A stretch of DNA of 64,000 bases from Streptomyces cavernae (GTDB lineage Bacteria > Actinomycetota > Actinomycetes > Streptomycetales > Streptomycetaceae), in assembly GCF_004023625.1 (NCBI RefSeq), contig NZ_RPDJ01000005.1, positions 1 to 64,000 of the forward strand. The letters are read 5' to 3'. The translations under genes and the position numbers were made by a program. Below are positions 48,162 to 57,153 of this stretch, piece by piece. The notes under the pieces are model-generated. The model did no database searches, was not told the origin of the DNA, and saw only the letters and a list, made by a program, of their open reading frames with translations. Each line of letters starts with the position of its first letter. Positions within the stretch are counted from its first letter, which is position 1.

Positions 48162-48698
48162 TCAGTGTTCGCGCAGCGCCGGGTCGACCTGCCGCAGCCG
48201 CAGGTCCTCCAGCGTCTCGATCTGGCGCATGGCGCGTTCGAGGAGCCGGTCGAGCTGGTCGGGGTCGAGGCGGTCGTCGTCGCCGCTGATCCGGCGCAGC
48301 GCGCGCCAGGCGGCGGCCTTGCCCTCCACGCCGATCCGCAGCAGCTCCAGCTCCAGAAGAGTGCTGAGCGGGGAGCGGTGGATGAGGTTCCCGTTGGGCT
48401 TCAGCCGGCCCAGCCGCTCGGCGAACCGGCTCGCGTAGACCTTGTACCGCTGCACGGGTACGTCGAGCCGGCGCATGATCTCCAGCAGGCTCGCCCGGTC
48501 CTGGGCGATCTCCGCCGCGATCGGCCGGACGGTCTCGCCGACCGCCGAGCCGCGGTTCGCCTGCGCCAGGTGCCGGGCCCGTTCGGTACCCAAGGTGGCT
48601 CCGGCCAGGTGATCGTTGAGATAGATGCCGAGCCGATCCACTCGGAGTCCGCGGGTGCGCGGTCGGTGGGTCGTACCGGCGCTTGATCGATCGCTCAT
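48162..48698 (-). CDS. Hypothetical all-helical protein (ferritin-like look)
   Basis: A 178-residue protein: RVDRLGIYLNDHLAGATLGT, ERARHLAQANRGSAVGETVR, AEIAQDRASLLEIMRRLDVP and KVYASRFAERLGRLKPNGNL. It is probably a helical bundle. The motif pattern is reminiscent of ferritin-like or DUF892-type proteins, but the metal ligands are not clear. It is conserved in actinomycetes as far as I recall. ATG 48698 begins MSDRSSAGTT. It lies downstream of the tuf3 terminator, convergent with tuf3. Confidence 0.8.
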   Translation of the reverse strand: MSDRSSAGTTHRPRTRGLRVDRLGIYLNDHLAGATLGTERARHLAQANRGSAVGETVRPIAAEIAQDRASLLEIMRRLDVPVQRYKVYASRFAERLGRLKPNGNLIHRSPLSTLLELELLRIGVEGKAAAWRALRRISGDDDRLDPDQLDRLLERAMRQIETLEDLRLRQVDPALREH

Positions 48699-49240
48699 GG
48701 CACCTTCCCTTCACGATCCACATCGGTGATGCGTGCTGCGTCCCGCGGCGGTCAGCCGCCGAACCGGCGATTCGCACCGAGTACCCCGCTTTACGGGGAA
48801 ATATCGCGCTGTGCCGGCCGTCGCGCTGGGGTACGCAAGCCCGCCCAGGGCCTTTCTGCGTCGCTTCCCGCGTTGCGGACCCGCCCCGAAGGAAGTGCGG
48901 ACGCGCGCCGTCCCGCTCGGCACGCGCCCGCAGAGACCCGGCCGCCGGGTCCCTGGGCCCCCCGGACCGCCGCGCCCAGGGAGGCCGGCCGGTCCTGGTC
49001 CCTGGTCCGGCGGAGCCGGAGCAACTCGTGAGCTTGTCGGCGACCCGTCAACCGCTGACGGAGCATCAAAGCGCGGGCCATCCGCAGGGATTCGAGCTCC
49101 ATGAACCCGATCGATCCGGTTTCGACGTCTTTCACAGCCCGATTCGACGCCTTGCACGGCCCGTCGGGAGCCGGAACGGGTACCCCGGGCGTTGCCGGGC
49201 AAACCGGGCACCCGAGCTGGGGCGACGGCACAATGGACCT
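48699..49240. other. 542-bp gap with short repeats, no gene
   Basis: A degenerate 20-bp direct repeat (TTCGACGTCTTTCACAGCCC and TTCGACGCCTTGCACGGCCC) occurs at about 49120-49161. The remainder is GC-rich with no promoter, tRNA or gene recognised. A T-loop-like GGATTCGAGCTCC near 49088 was examined but no cloverleaf forms. Confidence 0.5.
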
Positions 49241-50086
49241 GTGGAAGAGCCGATACCCGTGACGCGGGACGTCGATCACGGGACCGCCAAGCTCATGCCG
49301 GACGTCGACCGGGACCGGGCCTGGCTGCTGACCGTGGACGGGGCGCCGCAGTCGTACGTCGACCTCGACGCCCCCACGCATCTGGAGTTCGAGTACGCCC
49401 AGCGGCTCGGGCACGTACTGGAGGTGGTCGCCGAGCCGGGCCGGGCGCTCGACGTGCTGCACCTCGGCGGCGGGGCGCTCACCCTGCCCCGCTATCTCGC
49501 CGCCACCCGGCCCGGTTCACGGCAGCACGTCGTGGAAGCCGACCGCGGACTGCTGGAGCTCGTCGTCGCTCATCTGCCCGTGCCCGAAGGCTCCGGCATC
49601 ACCCTGCACGCGGCCGACGCACGGGCATGGCTGGAAGCCGCACCGTCCGACTCGGCGGACGTGCTGATCGCCGATGTCTTCGGCGGCTCACGTGTCCCCG
49701 CCCATCTGACTTCCGTCGCGTACGCCCGGATCGCCGACCGGGTGCTGCGCCGCGACGGGGTCTATCTGGCGAACCTCGCCGACGCCGCACCCTTCGCCTT
49801 CCTCCGCTCCCAACTGGCCACGTTCGCCACGGCCTTCGAGGAACTCGCGCTGATCGCCGAACCGGGCGTGCTGCGTGGCCGGCGCTTCGGCAACGCGGTC
49901 CTCGTAGCCTCGCACCGCCCCCTCGACATCGCCGCGCTGATCCGCCGCACCGCCGCCGACACCTTTCCGGCCCGGGTCGAACACGGCCTGGCGGTACGCG
50001 ACTTCATGGGAGCGGCGGCGCCCGTCCGGGACGAGGACGCCGTACCGTCACCGGAGCCGCCGGACGGGGCGTTCGGGATCGGGTGA
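49241..50086 (+). CDS. Spermidine synthase-like / methyltransferase-fold protein
   Basis: A 281-residue protein with a Rossmann fold of the polyamine aminopropyltransferase type. LDVLHLGGGALTLPRYLAAT carries the cofactor loop, VVEADRGLLELVVAHLPVPE the acidic strand and DSADVLIADVFGGSRVPAHL the motif near the active site. Clear polyamine ligand residues are not all visible. Similar actinobacterial proteins are often annotated spermidine synthase but may be methyltransferases. GTG 49241 has no ribosome site, suggesting a leaderless transcript. Confidence 0.82.
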   Translation: MEEPIPVTRDVDHGTAKLMPDVDRDRAWLLTVDGAPQSYVDLDAPTHLEFEYAQRLGHVLEVVAEPGRALDVLHLGGGALTLPRYLAATRPGSRQHVVEADRGLLELVVAHLPVPEGSGITLHAADARAWLEAAPSDSADVLIADVFGGSRVPAHLTSVAYARIADRVLRRDGVYLANLADAAPFAFLRSQLATFATAFEELALIAEPGVLRGRRFGNAVLVASHRPLDIAALIRRTAADTFPARVEHGLAVRDFMGAAAPVRDEDAVPSPEPPDGAFGIG

Positions 50087-50187
50087 TCCCGGGGCAAGGG
50101 CGTCTTCGCGCGCGGACTCGGCGAACGGGACGACATGTCCGGTGCCCGGCCGGCCGTCCGTGCGTCCGTAGCGCGCTCGTGTCGGCG

Positions 50188-50910
50188 CTACCGGGGCGTC
50201 AACACACAGAACTCGTTGCCGTCGGGATCGGCCATCAGCACCCGGCCGGCCTCGCTCTGGCCGGTGTCGATTCGAGTCGCCCCGAGGGACAGCAGACGCT
50301 CGACCTCTGCCTGCTGATCACCGTCGACAGACGGAGCGAGGTCGAAATGCAGCCGCTCCTTTCCTGTCTTCGGCATCACCGGCGGACCACCCCAGGTGAT
50401 CTTCGGGCCGCCGTGCGGTGAGCGGATCGCGGTCTCCTCGTTCTGATCCCAGACCAACGGCCACCCCAGCGCTTCGCTCCAGAAGTACCCGACTTCCTGC
50501 GAACCGTCGCAGGCGAGCGCTCCGATGAAGCCGCAGTCCGCGAGGAAGTTGTTGCCCGGCTCGATGACACAGAACTCGTAGCCCTCGGGGTCGGCGAGCA
50601 CCACATGACCCTCCTCCGGAAGCTGGCCGACATCGATGTGCCGTGCGCCGAGTTCCAGCGCCCTCGCCACGGTCTGCTGCTGGTCCTCCAGGGACGTACT
50701 CGTCAGGTCGAAGTGCATCCGGTCCTGGCCGGCCTTCGGCTCCCGGGTCGGAACGAAACGGATCCGGAACCCGGTGTCGTCACTGGGCAGGAGTGCGACG
50801 CCGCCGTGCGGATCGTCGGCCGTCTCCCAAGCCAGCAGCCCGGACCAGAACCGTGCGAGATGCAGCGGCCGGCTCGCATCGAAGCAGACCGCGAACAGTT
50901 GACAAGTCAT
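50188..50910 (-). CDS. Two-domain VOC (glyoxalase-like) protein
   Basis: A 240-residue protein made of two vicinal-oxygen-chelate modules. The first ends HVVLADPEGYEFCVIEPG; the second contains HFDLAPSVDGDQQAEVERLL and ends RVLMADPDGNEFCVLTPR. Each has the usual beta-alpha-beta-beta-beta pattern with metal ligand positions partly changed. These proteins often give resistance to antibiotics such as bleomycin-type compounds, or act in degradation; no substrate is indicated here. ATG 50910 is chosen; ATG 50928 is possible. Confidence 0.88.
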   Translation of the reverse strand: MTCQLFAVCFDASRPLHLARFWSGLLAWETADDPHGGVALLPSDDTGFRIRFVPTREPKAGQDRMHFDLTSTSLEDQQQTVARALELGARHIDVGQLPEEGHVVLADPEGYEFCVIEPGNNFLADCGFIGALACDGSQEVGYFWSEALGWPLVWDQNEETAIRSPHGGPKITWGGPPVMPKTGKERLHFDLAPSVDGDQQAEVERLLSLGATRIDTGQSEAGRVLMADPDGNEFCVLTPR

Positions 50911-51099
50911 TCCCTGCGCATCCCCCATCCGCTGACCAACCGCTGTGTCGTCAGGGCGCCTTGTCAGCCCCTCGGCCGGAAGCCTAAGGGTGAGCCGACG
51001 TCACTCGCAGCCGGGTTTTCCGACGGCGGCCGGACCGGGAGTGACCAACGGGGCAGGCAGCGAACGTTCTTCGCCGGGCCGTGTCGTAGCCTGTTGGCC

Positions 51100-52311
51100 A
51101 TGTTGCGCCGTTTGCTGGCTCTGCCGTGGATACACACGGCGTACGACGTGGCGATCGCGCTGTTCGTCGTCTGGACGGCCTGGAGCTACGACACGGACGA
51201 AGACTTCCTCATCGGCTGTGCGATGGCGCTCGCGGTGGTGTTCCGGCGGCGTCGGCCGATGACCGTGATGTGCGTGGTCTCCGCGCTCGCGCTCGTCCAG
51301 TACCTGGTGGCGTCCGACCTGGCCGTGTACGACGTGGCGCTGTTCGTCGCGATGGTCTCGGTGGTCACCCATACCCGGACGATGTGGCACGCCTACGCGG
51401 CAGGCGCGATCGTGCTGCTGGGCGCGGTGGTCGCTTTCGGCGGGCTGCTCCCCGACGCGGCGGTGACCGAGAGCCTCGGCGACATCATCACCTTCGGTGG
51501 TGTATGCGCGGCCCTGTGGATGACCGCGATGGTGCTGCGGACCCGTCGGCTGTATGTGGCCACTCTGGAGGACCGGGCCGCCACTGCCGAACGGGAGCGT
51601 GAGCACCTGGTGCAGCTCGCGGCGGCCGAGGAACGCGCCGAGATCGCCCGGGAGTTGCACGATGTGGTGGCCCACAGCCTGGCGGTGATGATCCTGCAGG
51701 CCGACGGGGCCGGTTACGTCCTCAGGTCGGACCCCGACCGGGCCGGTACCGCGCTGAAGGCCATCGGCGACACCGGCCGTGACGCGCTGGCGGACATGCA
51801 CCGGATCGTGCGCGTCCTGCGCGGCGGCCGGGCCTCCGGCCAGGGCGAGGCTCAGGACGCGGACGCCGACCGCCGCCGGGTCTCGCTGGACGATCTGGAG
51901 ACGGTGGCCGAGCGTGCCCGCGCCGCGGGACTGAAGGTGACCCTGGAGATCGAGGGTGACCGGGGCGGGCTGTCGACGGCGGACGAACTGACCGTGCTGC
52001 GGGTCGTGCAGGAGAGTCTGACCAATGTGCTGCGGCACGCCGGTCCGGGCGCGGAGGTCACCATCACGCTGCGGTTCGACGAGGACGTGGTGGTGATCGG
52101 TGTGCTCGACGACGGAGCCGGCAAGCTGGCCGGTTCCCGGCCCGCATCGGACCGGGGCACAGGCGGGAACGGCCTGGTGGGCATGCGCGAGCGTGTGGAG
52201 GTGTCCGGTGGCAGTTTCACCGCCGGGCCGCGCCTGGGCGCGGGATGGCAGGTCGACGCGAAGCTGCCGGTGAGCCGACAGGCCGGCAAGCCGGTCAGGA
52301 CGACGGGATGA
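51100..52311 (+). CDS. Sensor histidine kinase, NarL/DesK type (HisKA_3)
   Basis: A 403-residue membrane kinase. The N-terminal 130 residues hold 4-5 helices (VAIALFVVWTAWSY, VVSALALVQYLVA, AYAAGAIVLLGAVVAFGGLL) with little external domain, a design seen in sensors of envelope stress or membrane-active drugs. The phosphoacceptor helix is AEIARELHDVVAHSLAVMIL, and the ATPase has VLRVVQESLTNVLRHAGPG, LDDGAG and GNGLVGMRERVEVSGGSFTA. ATG 51100 starts MLRRLLALPW; no ribosome site is visible. Its stop overlaps the response regulator start (ATGA). Confidence 0.94.
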   Translation: MLRRLLALPWIHTAYDVAIALFVVWTAWSYDTDEDFLIGCAMALAVVFRRRRPMTVMCVVSALALVQYLVASDLAVYDVALFVAMVSVVTHTRTMWHAYAAGAIVLLGAVVAFGGLLPDAAVTESLGDIITFGGVCAALWMTAMVLRTRRLYVATLEDRAATAEREREHLVQLAAAEERAEIARELHDVVAHSLAVMILQADGAGYVLRSDPDRAGTALKAIGDTGRDALADMHRIVRVLRGGRASGQGEAQDADADRRRVSLDDLETVAERARAAGLKVTLEIEGDRGGLSTADELTVLRVVQESLTNVLRHAGPGAEVTITLRFDEDVVVIGVLDDGAGKLAGSRPASDRGTGGNGLVGMRERVEVSGGSFTAGPRLGAGWQVDAKLPVSRQAGKPVRTTG

Positions 52312-52982
52312 GTGAGATGAGCGGACCGATACGTGTGGTCGTGGTGGACGACCAGCCACTGATCCGGGCGGGATTCGCCATGGTGCTGGCCGCGCAGAGT
52401 GACATCGACGTCGTGGGCGAGGCGGAGAACGGCGCGGACGCCCTGCGGTTGCTGGCGGGCACCGAGGCCGATGTCGTCATCATGGACATCCGCATGCCCG
52501 TCATGGACGGGGTGGAGGCGACCCGGCGGCTCAGTGAACTCCCCGACTCGCCCAAGGTGTTGGTACTCACCACCTTCGACACCGACGAGGACGCCTTCGC
52601 CGCGCTGGAGGCCGGCGCGAGCGGCTTCCTGCTGAAGAACACCCCGCCCGAGGACGTCGTGGGGGCGATCCGGGTGGTGGCGGCCGGCGAGTCCGTCGTC
52701 GCCCCGCGCGTCACCCGCCAGCTCCTGGACCGGTTCGCGGGCAAGCTGGCGCCCACGCCCCGCCATGACGAGCGGCTCGATCTGCTGACCGCGCGCGAAC
52801 GAGAGGTGCTCGAGCTGATCGCCGAGGGCCTGTCCAACAGCGAGATCGCCACCCGGCTGTTCATCGCGGAGGCGACCGTGAAGACCCACTTCGGGAAGAT
52901 CCTGACCAAACTGGACCTTCGCGACCGGGTGCAGGCCGTCATCTTCGCCTACGACTCCGGCCTCGTGGCCCCCGCGGGCTGA
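52308..52982 (+). CDS. Response regulator, NarL/LuxR type
   Basis: A 224-residue regulator. The receiver has VVVDDQPLIRAGF and the phosphoacceptor Asp60 in VVIMDIRMPVMDG, with the conserved Lys in SGFLLKN. The C-terminal LuxR HTH is LTAREREVLELIAEGLSNSE, IATRLFIAEATVKTHFGKIL, TKLDLRDRVQAVI. It is coupled to the kinase by ATGA and probably controls the ABC transporter genes that follow. Confidence 0.95.
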   Translation: MSEMSGPIRVVVVDDQPLIRAGFAMVLAAQSDIDVVGEAENGADALRLLAGTEADVVIMDIRMPVMDGVEATRRLSELPDSPKVLVLTTFDTDEDAFAALEAGASGFLLKNTPPEDVVGAIRVVAAGESVVAPRVTRQLLDRFAGKLAPTPRHDERLDLLTAREREVLELIAEGLSNSEIATRLFIAEATVKTHFGKILTKLDLRDRVQAVIFAYDSGLVAPAG

Positions 52983-53172
52983 CCGACCCCCCGGCCGGAG
53001 GAGGCGGGACTGCGACCGTGGTCGTAGTCCCGCCCTCCCCTCCCGGTCGCAGATGAGCGGCGCGGAGATCAGGTTCTGAACCGATGTGCCGCGACGCCCG
53101 GTCTTCGAGAATCAACCGTGTTGATCGACGAACGGTCGACAAACAACTCGGAAGAAATTCTCGGAGGTCGTC

Positions 53173-53592
53173 ATGACTGCTGTCGCAAGCCCGCGCAAGA
53201 ACAAGGGAATTGTATTCGGCGCCGTCGCGCTGGTCATTGCCGCGGTGGTCGCGGCAGGGGCCGGATATTTCTGGTGGCAGGAGCGCAATGAGGCCAGCCA
53301 GGCGTCCAAGGCCGACTGCGCGCTGGCGCAGCAACTCGTCGACTCCGTGAAGGAAATCCCCGGTGACAAGGCCGGTATCGAGAAGTGGGAGAAGACTGCG
53401 CAGCAGGGCAGGGCGCAGCTCAAGGACGGATACCTCGCCGCCCCGATCTCGAATTACCACTCGTTGGCGGCCATGAAGGCGAAGGGCGAGGAAACCCCGG
53501 CCGGCAAGAGGGTGACGCAGCTTTCGGACCAGGCCAACGAGCACTGCGCGGACGCCCTTGTCACGCTCACATTCCCTCCACTTTCCTCCTGA
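53173..53592 (+). CDS. Single-TM secreted protein, part of the sensor/transporter cluster
   Basis: A 139-residue protein with a positive start (PRKNK) and one membrane span (GIVFGAVALVIAAVVAAGAG). The extracytoplasmic helical domain contains ADCALAQQLVDSVKEIPGDK and two Cys (DCAL and EHCAD). Sequence composition is less GC-rich than its neighbours, with AAT, ATT and GAA codons. GGAGG is five bases before ATG 53173. It lies between the two-component system and the ABC genes, as small accessory or ligand-sensing proteins often do. Function unknown. Confidence 0.82.
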   Translation: MTAVASPRKNKGIVFGAVALVIAAVVAAGAGYFWWQERNEASQASKADCALAQQLVDSVKEIPGDKAGIEKWEKTAQQGRAQLKDGYLAAPISNYHSLAAMKAKGEETPAGKRVTQLSDQANEHCADALVTLTFPPLSS

Positions 53593-53626
53593 CGTGGTCG
53601 CGGGAAGAGACTGGGAGCGCATTGCC

Positions 53627-54400
53627 ATGAAGCAGCGAACGGAAATGCCCGCGCCCGATGGCGAGGCCATTGCCACGGCCGTGGATCTGGTCAAGACCTA
53701 TCGGCAGGGGGGAGAGACACACGTCAGGGCCCTGGACGGGGTGACGGTCGGTTTCGCCCGCGCGAGGTTCACCGCCGTCGCCGGCCCGTCCGGCTCGGGC
53801 AAGTCCACGCTGATGCACTGCCTGGCCGGGCTCGACTCGGCCACCTCGGGCCAAGTGATCCTGGACGGCACGGAGTTGACCGGGCTGTCCGAGCGGTCGC
53901 TGACCCGGGTGCGGGCGGAGAAAGTCGGCTTCCTCTTCCAGTCGTTCAACCTGCTGCCGCAGCTGACGGCCCTGGAGAACATCGCGCTGCCGGCCACCCT
54001 GTCCGGCAGGAGCCTGGACCACGACCTGCTCGACCACCTCGTGGGCGTGCTCGGCATCGGCGCCCGGATGTCCCACCGGCCCGGCGAACTGTCCGGCGGA
54101 CAGCAGCAGCGTGTGGCCCTGGCCCGGGCCCTGGTGACCCGGCCCGCCGTGGTCTTCGCCGACGAACCCACCGGCAACCTGGACTCGCGGTCGGGCACGG
54201 AGGTACTGGACCTCCTGCGCCGTTCCGTGCGCGACCTGGGCCAGACCGTGGTCATGGTGACGCACGATCCGCATGCCGCCGCCTACGCGGATCGGGTGCT
54301 AGTCCTCGCCGACGGACAGATCGTCGACGACGTCGACGTCTCCACCGCGTCCGGCGCCGATGTCATCCGGGGGATACAGGTCGTGGGGAGGGCCGGATGA
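53627..54400 (+). CDS. ABC transporter ATPase (MacB/LolD type)
   Basis: A 257-residue ATPase. Walker [11 protein letters not shown]-loop [11 protein letters not shown], signature [15 protein letters not shown], Walker [12 protein letters not shown] and switch histidine MVTHDPHAA are all intact. This type drives FtsX-like permeases that expel antimicrobial peptides or signal molecules, or handle lipoproteins. ATG 53627 starts [10 protein letters not shown]. Its stop overlaps the permease start (ATGA). Confidence 0.95.
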   Translation: MKQRTEMPAPDGEAIATAVDLVKTYRQGGETHVRALDGVTVGFARARFTAVAGPSGSGKSTLMHCLAGLDSATSGQVILDGTELTGLSERSLTRVRAEKVGFLFQSFNLLPQLTALENIALPATLSGRSLDHDLLDHLVGVLGIGARMSHRPGELSGGQQQRVALARALVTRPAVVFADEPTGNLDSRSGTEVLDLLRRSVRDLGQTVVMVTHDPHAAAYADRVLVLADGQIVDDVDVSTASGADVIRGIQVVGRAG

Positions 54401-57054
54401 ACGCGAAAAGCCCCACGAAGAGCCCGCACAACCCCACCAAGAGCCCACACAACCCCACGAACAGCCCCTCCTGGCGCGCGAGCGTCCTGGGATCGCAACT
54501 GGCCGAACTGCTCCGGCGGCCCGGCCGGCTCCTGACGACCGGCCTGTCGGTCCTGGTGGCCGCCTTCGTCGTCTTCGCCACGGTCATGGCCCAGCAGATC
54601 ACCGTGAACACCACCCTCGACCGCTTCCGCGGCACACCCGAAGCGACAGCCATGGTCGCGACCCCCGGCGGCGAGGCACCCGCCCTCAGCGCCGACACGC
54701 TCCAGCAGATCCGCGCGCTGCCCGGTGTGGCCGAGGCCATCGGCCGCACGGACTCCGGCGCACCGATCGTCGGTCCGTCCGAGCGCTGGCTCGAGCTCCA
54801 CTCCGACCCCGGCACCGGGCCGCTGTCCCAGGTGCGGCTGGTGAAGGGAAGCTATCCCGACCGCGCCGGCGAGATCGCGGTCAACCGCCGGGCCGCCGAA
54901 GAACTGCAGCTGACCCCCGCCACCCGCACGACCCTCCAGGTCCCCGACCGCAGGAACCCGGAGAAGACCGTCAAGGTCACCGTCACCGTCACCGGTGTGG
55001 TGACGAGCACGGCCACCGCCGAACAGCAGTCCGGCGGTTACACCACCGACGCGCACATCGGGCGCCTGGCTGATCTGCCGGGCTATCAGCGCGTGGACAT
55101 CCGCGCCAAGGACGGAGTCCCGCAGAGCGAGCTGTCGCAGCAGGTTCGCGGCGTACTCGACAGGACGTCCGCCGGCGCGTCCCTCGCTTCCGGGCGCGCC
55201 GTGCGGGCCCAGGAAGCCCGCGACACGCTGGAGGGGGACCTGAAGGAGGTCTTCCAGCTCATCTCCGTGTTCCTGGCCGTCGCCGTGGTGGCCGCGGCGC
55301 TGGTCGCCACCTCCACCTTCCGCATCGTCTTCGCGCAGCGGCTGCGGCAGTTGGCCCTCCTGCGCGCCATCGGCGCCCAGCAGCGGCGGCTGGTGACCGC
55401 CCTCGCCGTCGAGGGCGCCGTGGTGGGCGCGGTCGCGGGCTCGCTCGGGGTGCTGCTGGCGCTGGGCGCCGGACACCTCGCCCCGCCGGCCGCCCGCCTC
55501 CTCGCGGGAGCGAACCTGTCGGCACCGGGCTTCCCCGTCCTGTACACCGTGCTGGTGGTCCTGGGAACCGTTCTGGTGACGGTGTGCGCGGTCCTCGCGC
55601 CCGCCCTGTCAGCGGCAGGTGTGTCACCGCTCCAGGCACTGCGCTCCGCGGGCACCGTCCCGGGCGAGCGCGGTATCCGGCCCGCACGGCTCGCCGCCGG
55701 CGTCCTCCTCGCCGCCGCGGCGACGGGGCTCGCCGTCCTGCTCCTCGGCGATCTGCCCGAGCCGGGCCGGCAGGACTACGACCGCGACTTCCCCATGCTG
55801 GGCACCGTCGCCTCGGCGGCCCTGGCCTTCCTGGCGCTCATCGCCCTCGGCCCGCTCCTGGTCCGGCCCGTCCTGACCGTGGCCGGCTGGCCGCTGCGCC
55901 GACTGGGCACCACCGGCAGACTGGCCGTCAGCGGCGTCGGAGGCGCACCGCGCCGTGCCGCGGCCGTCTCCGTCGTCGTCGCCCTCGGCGTCGCCCTGGT
56001 CTCCGGCGCCCTCGTCGGCCTCGCCTGCCTCACCGGCTACATGGAACGCTCCGACGCCCTAGCGGCCCCCGCCGACTTCCGGGTCGCGGACGACAGCAAG
56101 GGCCTGGAACCCGCCGTCGTACGACAGTTCGCCGCGTTGCCCCAGCTCACCCATGTCACCGGCTACCGCACCCTCCAGGTCACCGCCGGCCCCGAGGGGG
56201 CGCGCGAGGAGATCGAGGTGTCGGACCTGGATCCGGGCGCCCTGCCCACCGGCAAGGACATCGGCACCGCCACCGGCACCCTCGACGACCTGGAACCGGG
56301 CAGCGCGGTCGTCGCGTCCGACGTGGCCGACCTCCTCGGCGTCACCGCGGGCGACACCTTCACCCTCAACTCCCGCCGCGGCGGCATCCGGCTGACCGTC
56401 GCCGCAACACTGCCCGGTCAGGGCCCGCTCCAGGCAGGCGTACTCGTCGTACCCGCCGATCTCGAACGGATGGGCGCCGCAAAGAACCCGAGCGGCATCC
56501 TCGCCGACGCCGCCACCGAGGGCCTCACCGCCCGCGGCAAGGCGCACCGGGCGCTGGAGGCCACGATCCGCGAGACCCGTGAACACATGGCCGACCCCGA
56601 CGCCGTCACCATCAGCGTCCTGGCGGAGAACCGGGACAACAGCCGGGAAACGATCCGGATCACCGGCACCACCGCACTCGGCCTCGTCGCCCTGACCGTC
56701 CTCATCGCGGTCGTCGGCGTCACCGCCACCACCAGCCTGACCGCGATCGAACGCACCCGAGAGTTCGGACTGCTGCGCGCGCTGGGGCTGGGCGGCGGCG
56801 CACTGCGCCGGACCATCACCATGGAAGCCGGTCTGTACGGAGTCCTCGGCGGCGTCCTCGGCCTGGCCCTCGGCATCCCCTATGCCTGGTTGCTCATCCG
56901 CATCGCCGTCACCGAGGCACCTCTGCGGCTGCCCGCGGGGCAACTGCTGGTGGTCTTCACCGGCCTGGCGGCCCTCACGGCCCTCGCGGGCCTCCTGCCC
57001 GCCCGCCGCGCGACGCGTGTCACCCCGATGACAGCACTGGGCGACACCGAGTGA
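54397..57054 (+). CDS. FtsX-like ABC permease (MacB-type, two FtsX domains)
   Basis: An 885-residue permease. It opens with an unusual repeat lead, KSPTKSPHNPTKSPHNPTNS, before the first helix (LLTTGLSVLVAAFVVFATVM). FtsX modules appear at about 290-400 (VFLAVAVVAAALVATSTFRI, LRQLALLRAIGAQQRRLVTA) and at the end (ATTSLTAIERTREFGLLRAL, LGLGGGALRRTITMEAGLYG). A large external MacB-like domain lies in each half. With the ATPase it probably exports or senses an antimicrobial peptide. The repeat lead is encoded by 24-bp tandem repeats. Confidence 0.94.
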   Translation: MNAKSPTKSPHNPTKSPHNPTNSPSWRASVLGSQLAELLRRPGRLLTTGLSVLVAAFVVFATVMAQQITVNTTLDRFRGTPEATAMVATPGGEAPALSADTLQQIRALPGVAEAIGRTDSGAPIVGPSERWLELHSDPGTGPLSQVRLVKGSYPDRAGEIAVNRRAAEELQLTPATRTTLQVPDRRNPEKTVKVTVTVTGVVTSTATAEQQSGGYTTDAHIGRLADLPGYQRVDIRAKDGVPQSELSQQVRGVLDRTSAGASLASGRAVRAQEARDTLEGDLKEVFQLISVFLAVAVVAAALVATSTFRIVFAQRLRQLALLRAIGAQQRRLVTALAVEGAVVGAVAGSLGVLLALGAGHLAPPAARLLAGANLSAPGFPVLYTVLVVLGTVLVTVCAVLAPALSAAGVSPLQALRSAGTVPGERGIRPARLAAGVLLAAAATGLAVLLLGDLPEPGRQDYDRDFPMLGTVASAALAFLALIALGPLLVRPVLTVAGWPLRRLGTTGRLAVSGVGGAPRRAAAVSVVVALGVALVSGALVGLACLTGYMERSDALAAPADFRVADDSKGLEPAVVRQFAALPQLTHVTGYRTLQVTAGPEGAREEIEVSDLDPGALPTGKDIGTATGTLDDLEPGSAVVASDVADLLGVTAGDTFTLNSRRGGIRLTVAATLPGQGPLQAGVLVVPADLERMGAAKNPSGILADAATEGLTARGKAHRALEATIRETREHMADPDAVTISVLAENRDNSRETIRITGTTALGLVALTVLIAVVGVTATTSLTAIERTREFGLLRALGLGGGALRRTITMEAGLYGVLGGVLGLALGIPYAWLLIRIAVTEAPLRLPAGQLLVVFTGLAALTALAGLLPARRATRVTPMTALGDTE

Positions 57055-57153
57055 AGCCGTGGCCGAACGCCCCCCAGGTCCTGTGCCGTTGCCTCGCAGT
57101 CGTGTGCGCGTGGATTGGCCGGCAGGGCGGGCCCGGGGGGCGGGCCTTACCCT

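Noticed and set aside
49080..49105. T-loop-like GGATTCGAGCTCC as a tRNA
   Set aside because: No acceptor, D or anticodon arm can be folded around it.
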